Below, in pieces: positions 25,092 to 34,494 of a stretch of 64,000 bases of DNA. The DNA is from SAR324 cluster bacterium (GTDB taxonomy: Bacteria; SAR324; NAC60-12), in assembly GCA_028281495.1 (NCBI GenBank), contig JANQJU010000010.1, forward strand, positions 186,001-250,000. Reading direction: 5' to 3'. The notes beneath the pieces are model-generated. The model ran no database searches. It had not been told where the DNA came from and was given only the letters and a program-made list of their open reading frames with translations. The translations under genes and the position numbers were made by a program. Position 1 is the stretch's first letter, and the number at the start of each line of letters is the position of its first letter.

Positions 25092-27299
25092 ATGCAACTC
25101 AATGAATTTGCCGAACAAATCTTGTTTGGTTCAACATTGGCAGACAAACTTGTTTGGTCCGATTTTCTAGAAGACCATCCACCTGCCAAATCCATCACAA
25201 AGTTCCCTGATTTTCCCGCACGTCCCCCGGAACTTTCCTTAAACCGACACGCCGACACTCCTAGAATCACTTTTCCCAGCCTGAATAGTTTGGAGCATGA
25301 ACAACAGCGTGGCATCGTGCTCCATTTTTTTGCCAATCATGAATTGTTGGCGTTAGAATTGATGGCTCTGATGTTGCTCAAATTTCCTCAAGCACCATCT
25401 GCTTTTCGGAAGGGACTTGCTCACACCATGCATGAAGAACAAGAGCACATGCGGCTTTATGAACGCCGGATGGAAGAATGCGGGGTGGGCTTTGGAGAAA
25501 TTCCAGTGAACGATTTTTTCTGGAAATGTATTTCGCAAGTGAGCACCCTGCAAGAGTTTGTGGCACAAATGAGTCTTACCTTTGAACAGGCCAACTTGGA
25601 TTATAGTTTGTATTATGCCCAGGCCTTCCAAAAAATTGGGGATCAAATCACAGCTGGCATCTTAGAACAGGTTTTTCAGGATGAGATTGGTCATGTCCAA
25701 CATGGCCTCAAGTGGTTTCGTAAATGGAAACAGCCTTATGAAACTGACTGGGAGGCTTACCAAACCGCACTCACTTTCCCCATTACACCAGCCCGGGCTA
25801 AAGGGATTGGTTTCAATGAAACGTTGCGGAAAGAAATTGGGTTTTCCGAAGGCTATGTTTCCGAGTTGGCGCTCTATTCCTATTCAAAAGGGCGTCCCCC
25901 GGATATCTATTGGTTCAACCCTGCCTGTGAAATGCAGGTGGCTTTAGGCAATACGGGATACACACCACCCGAAAGCATACGTGCGATGACAAATGACTTA
26001 TCGTCGTTGCCAATGCTCTTGTGCAGTCAAGACGATGTGGTGATCACACCTTACAAGCCTTCCTCGCCGTTCCTCCATCGATTGCGACAAGCTGGGTTTC
26101 CCCTACCTGAGTTTTCGACAGATATTTCTTGTATGGAACACCGAAAAATTCGTGGATTTCACCCGTGGGGATGGAGCCCCAATGCAGCAAAACGATTTGC
26201 TCCTCTGGTTCCTCAGTTGTTGAATGAATCGAACCGTGGCCCATTCCTGGGAAGCCCAGATTTTAAATGGAATCCAAAGTTTCGCCGGTTTTTTTCAAAA
26301 GCGTGGAGTGTAGAACAAGGAAATCAACTATTTGATGATTCGTCACTAGACCCACATTGGAATTGTGATCAGGAGGTTGAAGGTGTCGTGTGTTGTACTC
26401 CTGAAGAAGTCGACATAGCTCTCAGAAAGTTTGAAACGAAAGGTTGGACTGAATTGTTGATTAAAGCGGCCTTCAGTGCATCGGGGCAGCACCGGATGAA
26501 AGTCTCAGACCAATTTTCCGTAAATCCCAAGTGGCTTGCTAACATTTTGCAGAAGCAAGGAAGTGTCGTGGTGGAACCGTGGTTGGATAAAGTATGTGAT
26601 TTTTCTACGCAGTTTCGGATCTTGGAGGATGGACGGTGTGTGATGGACGGTGTGAATCGTTTTTTAACCGATTTTTCAGGGCAATATTTAGGAGCTGTTT
26701 TAGGTCGTTTCGACACAGGTTTAGACTCGGATACCTTAAAATTTCTTCACTATCATCCTGATTCATCGCAACCGAAACCTCTGTTTCCATGGCTGGAATC
26801 GATTGGAAAACGAGTGGGAAAAGAAATGATAGAAGTTGGATACCGAGGGGCTATTGGGATTGATTGGCTGGTTTATCGGGATTCTCGGAAGATAAAACAG
26901 GCCGAATGCAAGAAAGAGCAAAAGACGCAGGAAGTTTTAGCGATCAAACCAATTGTGGAAATCAATTCCCGCTATACGATGGGACGTTTGGCCTTATCGA
27001 TTACTTCTCATTTGCAACATGGAAGAGTGGGGTTGTGGCTCTTTTTTAATCGAAAGCATGTGGTGGAGGCCGGTTTTTCTTCTTTGGAACAATTTGCAGA
27101 CCGCCTTCAACAGAGCTATCCGATTGAGATTGTCACCACACCTTTGCGAAAAATTCGTCAAGGAGCGCTGTGCACTAATGACCCCTCGCAGGCGAAAAGT
27201 GTGCTCAGTGTGGTGCTCGTAGCGCATTCTCTTCAGGAATGCCGAGAGGTATTAAACGACATTTCTCCCGTCTTCTGTAGATGGACCGATACTCAATGA
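25092..27299 (+). CDS. Ferritin-like (DUF455) protein fused to an ATP-grasp-like domain
   Basis: The 735-residue protein has two parts. Residues about 70-215 are a DUF455 ferritin-like four-helix bundle, with candidate metal ligands in LALELMA (Glu89), HEEQEHM (Glu115, Glu118, His119), TFEQAN (Glu165) and DEIGHVQH (Glu198, His201). Residues about 430-690 look like an ATP-grasp ligase: a phosphate-loop-like IKAAFSASGQ, the hinge VVVEPWLDK and the Mg-binding pattern PIVEINSRYTMGR near residue 622. A linker rich in aromatic residues joins them. ATP-grasp enzymes form amide bonds through acyl phosphates. The substrate is unknown; the gene may be cotranscribed with threonine aldolase. Confidence 0.75.
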   Translation: MQLNEFAEQILFGSTLADKLVWSDFLEDHPPAKSITKFPDFPARPPELSLNRHADTPRITFPSLNSLEHEQQRGIVLHFFANHELLALELMALMLLKFPQAPSAFRKGLAHTMHEEQEHMRLYERRMEECGVGFGEIPVNDFFWKCISQVSTLQEFVAQMSLTFEQANLDYSLYYAQAFQKIGDQITAGILEQVFQDEIGHVQHGLKWFRKWKQPYETDWEAYQTALTFPITPARAKGIGFNETLRKEIGFSEGYVSELALYSYSKGRPPDIYWFNPACEMQVALGNTGYTPPESIRAMTNDLSSLPMLLCSQDDVVITPYKPSSPFLHRLRQAGFPLPEFSTDISCMEHRKIRGFHPWGWSPNAAKRFAPLVPQLLNESNRGPFLGSPDFKWNPKFRRFFSKAWSVEQGNQLFDDSSLDPHWNCDQEVEGVVCCTPEEVDIALRKFETKGWTELLIKAAFSASGQHRMKVSDQFSVNPKWLANILQKQGSVVVEPWLDKVCDFSTQFRILEDGRCVMDGVNRFLTDFSGQYLGAVLGRFDTGLDSDTLKFLHYHPDSSQPKPLFPWLESIGKRVGKEMIEVGYRGAIGIDWLVYRDSRKIKQAECKKEQKTQEVLAIKPIVEINSRYTMGRLALSITSHLQHGRVGLWLFFNRKHVVEAGFSSLEQFADRLQQSYPIEIVTTPLRKIRQGALCTNDPSQAKSVLSVVLVAHSLQECREVLNDISPVFCRWTDTQ

Positions 27300-27317
27300 A
27301 CAAGGCTGTTTCGAATG

Positions 27318-29309
27318 TCATCGATCTATTTTGTATTCCTTCACTTGGGCTAAGAGTTGCTCGGCAAGATCGTGTAATTTTGTCGAGAGATTTTGTTGCA
27401 CAGAACTTTGCTCGTTTACTTTGACCAAAGCACTTTCGATTTCGATATTAGTATCCGTTAGCTCTTCCATGGATTTAGCAATATCGCCGGTTTTCTGATT
27501 CTGCTGACTCGAAATATCCTTGATCATATGAAAAGCGTTTTGGATCTGCATGATATTGCTTTTCACGGCTTGGTAAGAGGCATTGACCTTTTTCGAGCAG
27601 TCCAGACCTTCTTCCACATTGTGGTGGTTGGTTTCGACTAAGGCTTTGATTTCTACCGCAGCGTCTCGTGCATTTTTGGCGAGTTCACGAACATGCTGGG
27701 CAACCACAGTGAAACCCCGTCCGTGCACCCCAGCTTTTGCAGCCTCAATGGCTGCATTCAAAGAAAGAAGATTAGTTTTTTTAGCGATGGCTTGAATGGT
27801 GAGCAGTGCATTGCTGATTTCTTTGGAATTTTTGGAAATCTGTTCCATACTCGTTTCCATCTCTTGGGCAGCTGCATTGCCTTCTGTCACCACATTGGTG
27901 GTCACGGTGACCAAACCGGTCATATCCTCTGTATTTTTAGTGATCTCTTCTGATTGTTTGGAAAGCTCGCTTGTCAGAGTTTCCACACCTCGCATGGTTT
28001 CCGTTTCCGAATGGGAACTTTCCACAACTGCTTCGCTGGCACCAGCCAAGGCTTCACTCCCTTTCGATTGATCTTCCGAAACTTGACTGAGTTTCGATGC
28101 AATGGTTCGTTGTTGCCGGACCAGATAGGCGATTTTGTCGTTGAACTGATTAAAACTTTTCGCAACTTTTCCGATTTCGTCGTTTGAAGTGATTGGCAGT
28201 TTCATTGTCAAATCGCCACTTCCCTCGGCGATGGTTGCAAAGAGATCGGATAGATTGGCAATCGGTTGCGTGAAGCGACGCAGAATGAAAAATGAAGCAA
28301 ACAGCGTTGCGACTAAAATACATAGGGCGATCAAGACTAAAACCCCCACTGTTTCAGAGATTTTGTTTAAGGTCGCTTGTTGTGAGATGGCTGCTGAAAG
28401 ATAACCCGGTAAATGTTTCTGATATTGCAAAGGAACGACAACCGCATCGTAATGCTCTCCTTGAACGTCTGTGAGTTCTACAACTAGATCCTCGACTGCT
28501 TCCGGGGGCTGTTCCTCGGGTGGTAGGATGTCGTCGGGGTTAAGGTTGGGGAGAGGGACCGTGCCTGCCCCCATTTTTCCTTCAATATCGTATAAATTGA
28601 AGTTAACAGCCATCCTACGCCCCAATTCTTCTATCGAAGCATCGATACGCATTTGGATAATCAATGAGCCGATATACTGTCCTTTTTTCAGATCGATAGA
28701 GGGATCTTCGTAGCTCTTGTTGATGTATTTCGCGTGGATGATCAATAGCAGTTGATCATCCACTTGTTGGAGGATTAGCTCAGAATTGGAGGGTTTGTAA
28801 ACAAGTGGGAACAGTTGAGGATCTTTGATGTCTTCTTCGGTTGCAAAACCTGCATCGTCTTTTACTAAGAGTACGTGATTGATCTCGCCTTCATCATAAT
28901 TGACCATGCCAACACCATTGAGGCTTCGACTGTAATAGTAGCGAAGCTGTTCGGGGCCACGACCTTGATCTTTGAAGTGAAACGCAGCCTGTTCAACGTT
29001 CAATTCACGGAAGAGATCTCCAAATTCTAAAGGAAGGTCTTGTGTGGAAGGATCGAACATGATGGCCGACATGATGCGGCTCGTGCGTTCGGCATCTTCT
29101 GTGAAAGCTGCCAATCGCTCTTCCACAACGGTGATCATTTGAGTGAAATCGATTTGGAAACTGTTGACCGCATTTTCCAGCTTGTTTCGGTTTTCAGCAC
29201 GGGTTTGGGAACCATTGAGAAGTGCGGCACCCGTCGTTGAAAAAATAGTCGAAACAAGGATTAGTATGATCGAATAGACAATTAATTTGGCCTGAACACT
29301 CAATTTCAT
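27318..29309 (-). CDS. Methyl-accepting chemotaxis protein
   Basis: The 663-residue receptor has a membrane helix at about residues 10-32, a large periplasmic sensor region of Cache-like size (to about 315), a second membrane helix at about 320-345, a HAMP domain ([14 protein letters not shown]) and a cytoplasmic signalling domain with the highly conserved hairpin tip [18 protein letters not shown]. It would transmit an external signal to CheW and CheA, neither of which is in this window. GGAGGA precedes the ATG. It lies downstream of the SpoIIE phosphatase gene on the same strand, with two inverted repeats between them. Confidence 0.96.
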   Translation of the reverse strand: MKLSVQAKLIVYSIILILVSTIFSTTGAALLNGSQTRAENRNKLENAVNSFQIDFTQMITVVEERLAAFTEDAERTSRIMSAIMFDPSTQDLPLEFGDLFRELNVEQAAFHFKDQGRGPEQLRYYYSRSLNGVGMVNYDEGEINHVLLVKDDAGFATEEDIKDPQLFPLVYKPSNSELILQQVDDQLLLIIHAKYINKSYEDPSIDLKKGQYIGSLIIQMRIDASIEELGRRMAVNFNLYDIEGKMGAGTVPLPNLNPDDILPPEEQPPEAVEDLVVELTDVQGEHYDAVVVPLQYQKHLPGYLSAAISQQATLNKISETVGVLVLIALCILVATLFASFFILRRFTQPIANLSDLFATIAEGSGDLTMKLPITSNDEIGKVAKSFNQFNDKIAYLVRQQRTIASKLSQVSEDQSKGSEALAGASEAVVESSHSETETMRGVETLTSELSKQSEEITKNTEDMTGLVTVTTNVVTEGNAAAQEMETSMEQISKNSKEISNALLTIQAIAKKTNLLSLNAAIEAAKAGVHGRGFTVVAQHVRELAKNARDAAVEIKALVETNHHNVEEGLDCSKKVNASYQAVKSNIMQIQNAFHMIKDISSQQNQKTGDIAKSMEELTDTNIEIESALVKVNEQSSVQQNLSTKLHDLAEQLLAQVKEYKIDR

Positions 29310-29372
29310 ATCCTCCTCCGATGCCTCGATTCAATTGTTAATCAATCCTCTCTAAAGAGAGAGATTGTCTAT

Positions 29373-29394
29373 GATTGAATTGCCTCATTCAATC
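29373..29394. promoter_or_regulatory. Inverted repeats between phosphatase and chemoreceptor genes
   Basis: GATTGAAT and ATTCAATC pair perfectly around a 6-base loop. About 20 bases away, CTCTCT-AA-AGAGAG forms a second symmetric element. Neither has a T run in the direction of the genes. They may be an operator or an RNA processing/termination element. Confidence 0.4.
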
Positions 29395-29453
29395 ACTTAG
29401 CCCTTTTTTAGCAATAGAACAAAAATACGAAGTTTTCCAGAAAAACTGTAACC

Positions 29454-30854
29454 TTATCCGTATTTTAAGGCAACGAGGGTCACATCATCATCTAGGGGTT
29501 GTGAGTCATAAAAATGATAGGCTTCTTGGACAATTTGGTTGATGATTTGCTCGACGGGTTGGCCTTCGGTTTGGTGCAATAATTTGGTCAATTGACGTTC
29601 TCCCCACATTTCTCCTTGTTGATTTTCGTTCTCAATCACGCCATCGGTGAACAAAAATAGAAGATCATTGGGTTCCAATTGCATTGAGGACTCGGTGAAT
29701 TCACAGTCCTGTTGATCGCCTAGCCTAAGGTTTGTATTTAAAAGGCGTTTGATGGTGCCTTTACGGACTAAAATCGGGAAATTGTGACCAGCATTGGCAA
29801 AGCGGATAGAACCGGAATCTATGTCGATGGTGGCCACAAAAAATGTCATGAGATATTGTCGCCTTCCGGCCTGCCAGACCACGGGATTGAGATATTGAAG
29901 GATTTGGCAAGGAGTGAAGCTGCGGTTTTCGATATAATAGAGTTGTTGAATCATGTTACAGGCTGCACTGGCAGCGGCTGTAACTAGCGCAGCTGGGGTG
30001 CCGTGTCCAGTGACATCTCCAATCAGAGTCGCCAAGGTGCGGCCCATCCGAATAAATCCATACCAGTCGCCACCGGTCTCGGTAGCAGATCGAAAATGAG
30101 TTGCGATACGAAGATTGTCAAACTGAGGAAGCTCTCTCGGAAATAAAGCTTGCTGCACAGCAGCAGCTGTTTTCAGCTCCTCCACCATCCGAACTTCACG
30201 ATGCAATTGGGCTAAGTTTGCAATCAAGGTACGGATTTTGTCGACAATGCCTTGCACGAATTCGTGGTCAAAATTATTGAATTCTGCGCTTCCGAAACTT
30301 CGAAAAAAGCACATCACGTAATCATAGCCATAAACCCTGACATACATACAATGCGCTCCTTCTAAGAACAGTGCGTCTTCACTAGAATAGAAGTCATAAA
30401 CTGGATGAGGGGTGGAAAGGCTATTGAAAATTCCAATTTCTTGTTGATTGGGGAAAAAAATGGGGAAAATATCTTCTGAAAAAGATTGGTTCAGAAAACC
30501 ATAAAGAGATTCCTCCATCGGATAATAAGACTCATCTCGTTTCAAATAGATCACAGCATCGCTGTTATCCATATACTTGTAGAGCAGTTGAAATACATGC
30601 GTGATGATGTCTTCGGGACGCTTGAGTGTGCTGAAGCTTTCAAAAAATTCAGAGAGGAAATGAAGTTTTTCTTCTTTTTTCTTAGAGGTGATCTTGAGAA
30701 GGTGGATTTCATGGGCCAGCACATTTACAGCCCGATGTTTGGTGGTAAAGATCGGATCACTTTTCAAGCGATCCAAGGGGAACTCTTCAATCTTTTTGAG
30801 CCATTTCAAGAGGGCTGTTAATGTCTCTTCGATTTCACGAAATTGGATATTCAT
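29454..30854 (-). CDS. Cytoplasmic PP2C/SpoIIE-type serine phosphatase
   Basis: The 466-residue protein has a GAF-like N-terminal half (to about 220), a short coiled linker and a C-terminal SpoIIE phosphatase domain with TGGDWYGF, the metal motif GDVTGHG near residue 285, FANAGHNFP and FTDGVIE. Such enzymes dephosphorylate anti-sigma-factor antagonists or similar STAS proteins, often driven by the sensor domain in front. There is no membrane segment. GAGGA precedes the ATG. No STAS or anti-sigma gene is nearby. Confidence 0.92.
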   Translation of the reverse strand: MNIQFREIEETLTALLKWLKKIEEFPLDRLKSDPIFTTKHRAVNVLAHEIHLLKITSKKKEEKLHFLSEFFESFSTLKRPEDIITHVFQLLYKYMDNSDAVIYLKRDESYYPMEESLYGFLNQSFSEDIFPIFFPNQQEIGIFNSLSTPHPVYDFYSSEDALFLEGAHCMYVRVYGYDYVMCFFRSFGSAEFNNFDHEFVQGIVDKIRTLIANLAQLHREVRMVEELKTAAAVQQALFPRELPQFDNLRIATHFRSATETGGDWYGFIRMGRTLATLIGDVTGHGTPAALVTAAASAACNMIQQLYYIENRSFTPCQILQYLNPVVWQAGRRQYLMTFFVATIDIDSGSIRFANAGHNFPILVRKGTIKRLLNTNLRLGDQQDCEFTESSMQLEPNDLLFLFTDGVIENENQQGEMWGERQLTKLLHQTEGQPVEQIINQIVQEAYHFYDSQPLDDDVTLVALKYG

Positions 30855-31039
30855 GCGTCCTCAAGATTTCCGGAAGTATATCGGGGGCTTCCATTCCTTT
30901 GCTACCCATCCATCTTTTATACCAATAGCCTCGACGCAATAGCAAATCTTGCATGTGCTGCCTCCGATTTATCCAAACTCATTTACGGAGTGTGGGCTAC
31001 CTGGCGGCCATTTATCCTCCAAATCGCAAAATATCTCAG

Positions 31040-31489
31040 ATGCAACGCTTACTTAAATTTCTCTCGAAATTCGGTTGTCTGATTTTCTTGATGCTTTGGC
31101 TATTGTTAAATTTCGCCCAAGCCAATGCGCAAAAGGGGCCGTCACCCGTGGAACCCCACAACCCATGGATTGGTATTTGGGAACATGCATTTCTCAACAA
31201 AGAGAAACGCATTGAAGGGGTAATGATACTGGAAAAAATCTATGGAAACCAACTCAGTGGTACTTACAATTACCTCTTAGAACAACACACAGTGCTAGGA
31301 ACGTTGCAGGGTAAGCTGGAGTCCGGAGGTAAGATATTCCGAGGGCGTTGGGAAGAAAATACAGGCCAACATGGAAATTTTATATTTCATATGCAAAGCG
31401 ACCTTCGCTCGTTCGTTGGAGAGTACGATCTGCAAGACCCGCCTACTCCGGCAGAACATCCCGTTTGGAATGGAGTTAAATTGGATTGA
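31040..31489 (+). CDS. Small secreted beta-rich protein, unknown function
   Basis: The 149-residue product has a signal peptide (hydrophobic residues 12-25, cleavage near ANAQ). The mature part alternates short strands with Gly turns (GIWEHAF, GVMILEKIYGNQLSGTYNY, GTLQGKLESGGKIFRGRWEE, GNFIFHM, FVGEYD), like a small beta barrel. I recognise no family. The ATG is chosen because it begins the signal peptide; an in-frame start 87 bases upstream would lengthen the leader implausibly. The stop codon lies in a 13-base tandem duplication. Confidence 0.65.
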   Translation: MQRLLKFLSKFGCLIFLMLWLLLNFAQANAQKGPSPVEPHNPWIGIWEHAFLNKEKRIEGVMILEKIYGNQLSGTYNYLLEQHTVLGTLQGKLESGGKIFRGRWEENTGQHGNFIFHMQSDLRSFVGEYDLQDPPTPAEHPVWNGVKLD

Positions 31490-31512
31490 TTTCCTGCTTT
31501 GATTTCCTGTTT
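31487..31512. repeat. 13-bp tandem duplication including a stop codon
   Basis: TGATTTCCTGCTT (31487-31499) is followed at once by TGATTTCCTGTTT. The first TGA is the stop of the secreted protein gene. One base differs. Confidence 0.85.
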
Positions 31513-31523
31513 GTTTAAAAGGA

Positions 31524-32507
31524 TTATGATTTTGACAATTTTTTTGCTGTGTCTCGAAGCAATTCCAATTGGGTAATCAGAGTTTCTTGTTGGCCGGAAT
31601 CGAGTTCATTCCAGTACTGGGAAATTTCTTCTTGGAGGCTTCGAAATTTGTGAGTATGGGGAGTGGTCGTTGCCTCGATTTTGGTGACAGTTGGTTGGAA
31701 TTGAAGGATATTTTCATTAGAGACAAGCAGCCTTAAGTCATTATAATTCCAACGAAATAAGGCAGCAACGCGCTTGAGTAATTCAGGATCAGGAATCAAC
31801 CCAGATTCTAATTGCAGGTAATACTCCTCACTCACATCAAGTAGTAAAGCAATGGCAGAGGGCGATTGCCTCATTTCCATGCGTGCCCGATAGAGTCGAT
31901 TTCCGAGTGATTCGGTCGATTCCCCGTCGGTGGAGAGAGGCTTGAACTCTTTTTTGGGAAGCAATGTCTTGAGATCTTTCACGGCAAGCGGAGGCTGCCG
32001 AGGCACCACACGCGGCGTGGAACGATTGATCAGATTTTGCCGAACCTCTCGGTAATTCCAGCCAAATAACGAACAAATTTTCCGAACTAAATCATCGGGC
32101 GGAACCGTATCTTGTTCAAACGACTCATAATATTCGACCGAAATATTGAGCAACATCGCAATGCCAGTAGACGATTGGCCCACTCGTGACCGCGCATCCT
32201 GAAGCAATTCGTGGAATGATGATTGGGCTTCTGAATCCGAGGAACGAGGGATGGCATGAGTCGTCTCCTGAGATGCTGCACCAGAGGGCGTCCCCAGTGA
32301 GGGGGTGTGAGTGACCATGCGTTTGATATCGTTGTAATTCCACTTAAACAACGCACATACTCTTTGCAGTACATCGTCAGGAGGAGTCCAATCGTTTTCC
32401 AAAGAAGCGTATTCATCCGGTGAGATTTGCAGAAGGAGAGCAAGAGCTTCCGGACTTTGTCCTACAGATTCTCGAAACTCTTTTACCGCCTCATTGAATT
32501 TAGCCAT
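31524..32507 (-). CDS. Protein with three tandem XRE-like helix-turn-helix domains
   Basis: The 327-residue protein contains three copies, at about residues 3-62, 98-158 and 200-262, of one helical module with the shared core GQSP-x3-A-LLL-x-IS-x2-Y followed by PPDDL-x-R(V/I)C-LF-WNYND. The module resembles an XRE/Cro helix-turn-helix, so this looks like three DNA-binding or protein-binding domains on one chain, joined by Pro/Ser-rich linkers. A final Glu/Gln-rich helix ends it. The ATG of MAKFNEAV is preceded by AAAGGA; an in-frame TTG upstream is less likely. It is divergent from the DUF3187 gene. Confidence 0.75.
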   Translation of the reverse strand: MAKFNEAVKEFRESVGQSPEALALLLQISPDEYASLENDWTPPDDVLQRVCALFKWNYNDIKRMVTHTPSLGTPSGAASQETTHAIPRSSDSEAQSSFHELLQDARSRVGQSSTGIAMLLNISVEYYESFEQDTVPPDDLVRKICSLFGWNYREVRQNLINRSTPRVVPRQPPLAVKDLKTLLPKKEFKPLSTDGESTESLGNRLYRARMEMRQSPSAIALLLDVSEEYYLQLESGLIPDPELLKRVAALFRWNYNDLRLLVSNENILQFQPTVTKIEATTTPHTHKFRSLQEEISQYWNELDSGQQETLITQLELLRDTAKKLSKS

Positions 32508-32622
32508 GAAATGCAATCCTTTCTGAGGTTGGTTTGACAATGAAGTGGGTGTGGTACAACTCTTGATTTACTTTATTGATCCGGTGGTCTGGCAACTTCA
32601 ATTTGATGACATCAGTGAATCT

Positions 32623-33756
32623 ATGCAAACAAAGCACCGTCTTTTTATGCTCGTAACATGCCTATTGTGGTGGGGAACTCCCGGTGGGGTTCTGGCCGCA
32701 GAAAATTTCGGTTTAGGTCCATTGGAAATTCGCGATCAGTTTCCTGTGACCATGCCTTTTCTGTCAATGACCCCAGAAAACACACAAACTCTAAAAGCCG
32801 GAGAATTCTTTTTTTCCTACCAATTGGCAGTGGCGAACACTTTCCTCAATAGCGCTGGTGCTGCCGATCAAGTGGATGCCGATACAGTAGAACGAGGGTT
32901 GGTGCCTGCTGACTTTTTCAGTGAAAAGACAGGTCTCCCTGTATCTGGCTTTCACAATTATATCGATGTCGAAAGCTACCGTCATCTCATCAAACTTAAG
33001 ATGGGATTCACCGATTTTTTAGAATTTGGAATCGAATTTCCATTCGTTTCATTTGTTGGGGGATCTTTAGATATTGGTTCAGAGGCGGTTCATAACTTAG
33101 TTGGCATCGATAACGATTCGGCAGCAGGGGCTTATCGGACACGCTCGGACCGCAATCGCTACGATTTTTATGTTTTGAAAGAAGATACGTTTGTCATTAG
33201 CGCGGACGAACCATTTGAAAACGAAGCCAGTGACGTGGTTTTCAATATCAAATGGAATTTATGGGAAGGTTCGGATCTCTTGCCAGCAGTGACAGCTAAA
33301 TTTTCTTATAAATCTCCCATTGAAAATCGGAATGATAATCAGCGATTGGTGAGCAGCGGAGAGGTGGACTTTGGCAGCTATTTATTGCTTTCCAAACGAT
33401 ATGGGGACTGGATCGTATATTTGGGGTTGGGCAGTTCCAATTTAGGAGAAAGCGGCGAGTTCTCTAGCAGCTTGAGGCATCGGTTCATGGCCTTTGAATT
33501 CCAACTGAGTTCGGACGATGCCTGGGTATTTCAGGCTGTCAGTCAAAGCAGCATTTACCGGACTTCCGGAAGCTTGATTGGCTCCGATCAACAAGTAGAA
33601 AGTGCTGCTTTGTCTCGAGTGACGGATTTGGCAGTGATCGGATATAAAAGTTGGTTTGGGGATTGGTTGATAGAAACTGGGTTTGTGGAAGATTTTAATC
33701 AATTTGGCAATCAGACCGATATTGTACTGTTTTTTGAGATTGGACAACGATGGTAG
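32623..33756 (+). CDS. DUF3187 family outer-membrane protein
   Basis: The 377-residue product has a signal peptide ending near LAAE (about residue 25) and a DUF3187-like body: GPLEIRDQFPVTMPFLSM near the start, a DVESYRHLIKLKMGFTDFLEFGIEFPFVSF segment, and regular amphipathic strands to an aromatic C-terminus (FFEIGQRW). This is the appearance of an outer-membrane beta barrel. The function of DUF3187 is not known. The gene overlaps the next one by seven bases, so the two barrels are probably made together. Confidence 0.8.
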   Translation: MQTKHRLFMLVTCLLWWGTPGGVLAAENFGLGPLEIRDQFPVTMPFLSMTPENTQTLKAGEFFFSYQLAVANTFLNSAGAADQVDADTVERGLVPADFFSEKTGLPVSGFHNYIDVESYRHLIKLKMGFTDFLEFGIEFPFVSFVGGSLDIGSEAVHNLVGIDNDSAAGAYRTRSDRNRYDFYVLKEDTFVISADEPFENEASDVVFNIKWNLWEGSDLLPAVTAKFSYKSPIENRNDNQRLVSSGEVDFGSYLLLSKRYGDWIVYLGLGSSNLGESGEFSSSLRHRFMAFEFQLSSDDAWVFQAVSQSSIYRTSGSLIGSDQQVESAALSRVTDLAVIGYKSWFGDWLIETGFVEDFNQFGNQTDIVLFFEIGQRW

Positions 33757-34439
33757 TCACCTGCGGCAAAACAATTAAGGCTGGGAGGAAAGTAGGTGTC
33801 CTCATCCTATTGCTTTGGGCTGGTTTCACCCTGCCTTCTTCCGTTTGGGGGCAGGTTTCGTCTTTCCTCACACTAAAAAGTGGGAGCCAGAACACCGGGC
33901 TACCCGCTCCAGGAGTTGGCACCGCAGATGAATATCTAGAAGAAATTGAAAAAAGTCATGGCAGTTTGGAAGATGACCGACTGGTTGTCCCTACTGCCAT
34001 CGCATATGACTTTTTTTTACCTCAAGGTGGGGGAGCCAGTGGCTTTAGTTTAGAGCTTAACAGGTATACAAAAGCGTATCATTTTGAGGACGATTCCAAC
34101 GTTCAATTGAATGTGCAAGGGTTGCTGTATGGATTTTCCTTTTACATCAATGGAGACTTCTTGCTTCCTTATTTTTCGTTGGGATCGGGAGGATATAACG
34201 TGAAGATTCGAGAAAAGTTGGTCAATTCGGATGGAAATCCTTCAAAAACAACCGCATCTTATCTGGACTCCGCCCCGAGTGTATTCTATTATGAGTTAGG
34301 GAGCCGGTTCTCGTTAGGAGACTGGGGTTTCTTAATCGCATGGAGAGCCACCGCTTCCAAAATCAAAGTAAGAACTCTTGGAAAACGTCTAGAGCTTGGT
34401 GGTCAGTCTGCCCTCCTGGGAATCTACTACGCTTTCTAA
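33750..34439 (+). CDS. Second putative outer-membrane beta-barrel protein
   Basis: The 229-residue protein starts inside the last codons of the DUF3187 gene. It has a hydrophobic export signal (about residues 14-33, cleavage near VWGQ) and then amphipathic strands ending in an aromatic residue (LLGIYYAF), as expected for an outer-membrane barrel with a C-terminal Phe. I recognise no family. The overlap and shared architecture suggest that it works with the DUF3187 protein. Confidence 0.68.
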   Translation: MVVTCGKTIKAGRKVGVLILLLWAGFTLPSSVWGQVSSFLTLKSGSQNTGLPAPGVGTADEYLEEIEKSHGSLEDDRLVVPTAIAYDFFLPQGGGASGFSLELNRYTKAYHFEDDSNVQLNVQGLLYGFSFYINGDFLLPYFSLGSGGYNVKIREKLVNSDGNPSKTTASYLDSAPSVFYYELGSRFSLGDWGFLIAWRATASKIKVRTLGKRLELGGQSALLGIYYAF

Positions 34440-34494
34440 GCGTGCTGTCTCGATTCTTCACACATCCTATTCGAACTATCATCTTGAACGCTCT

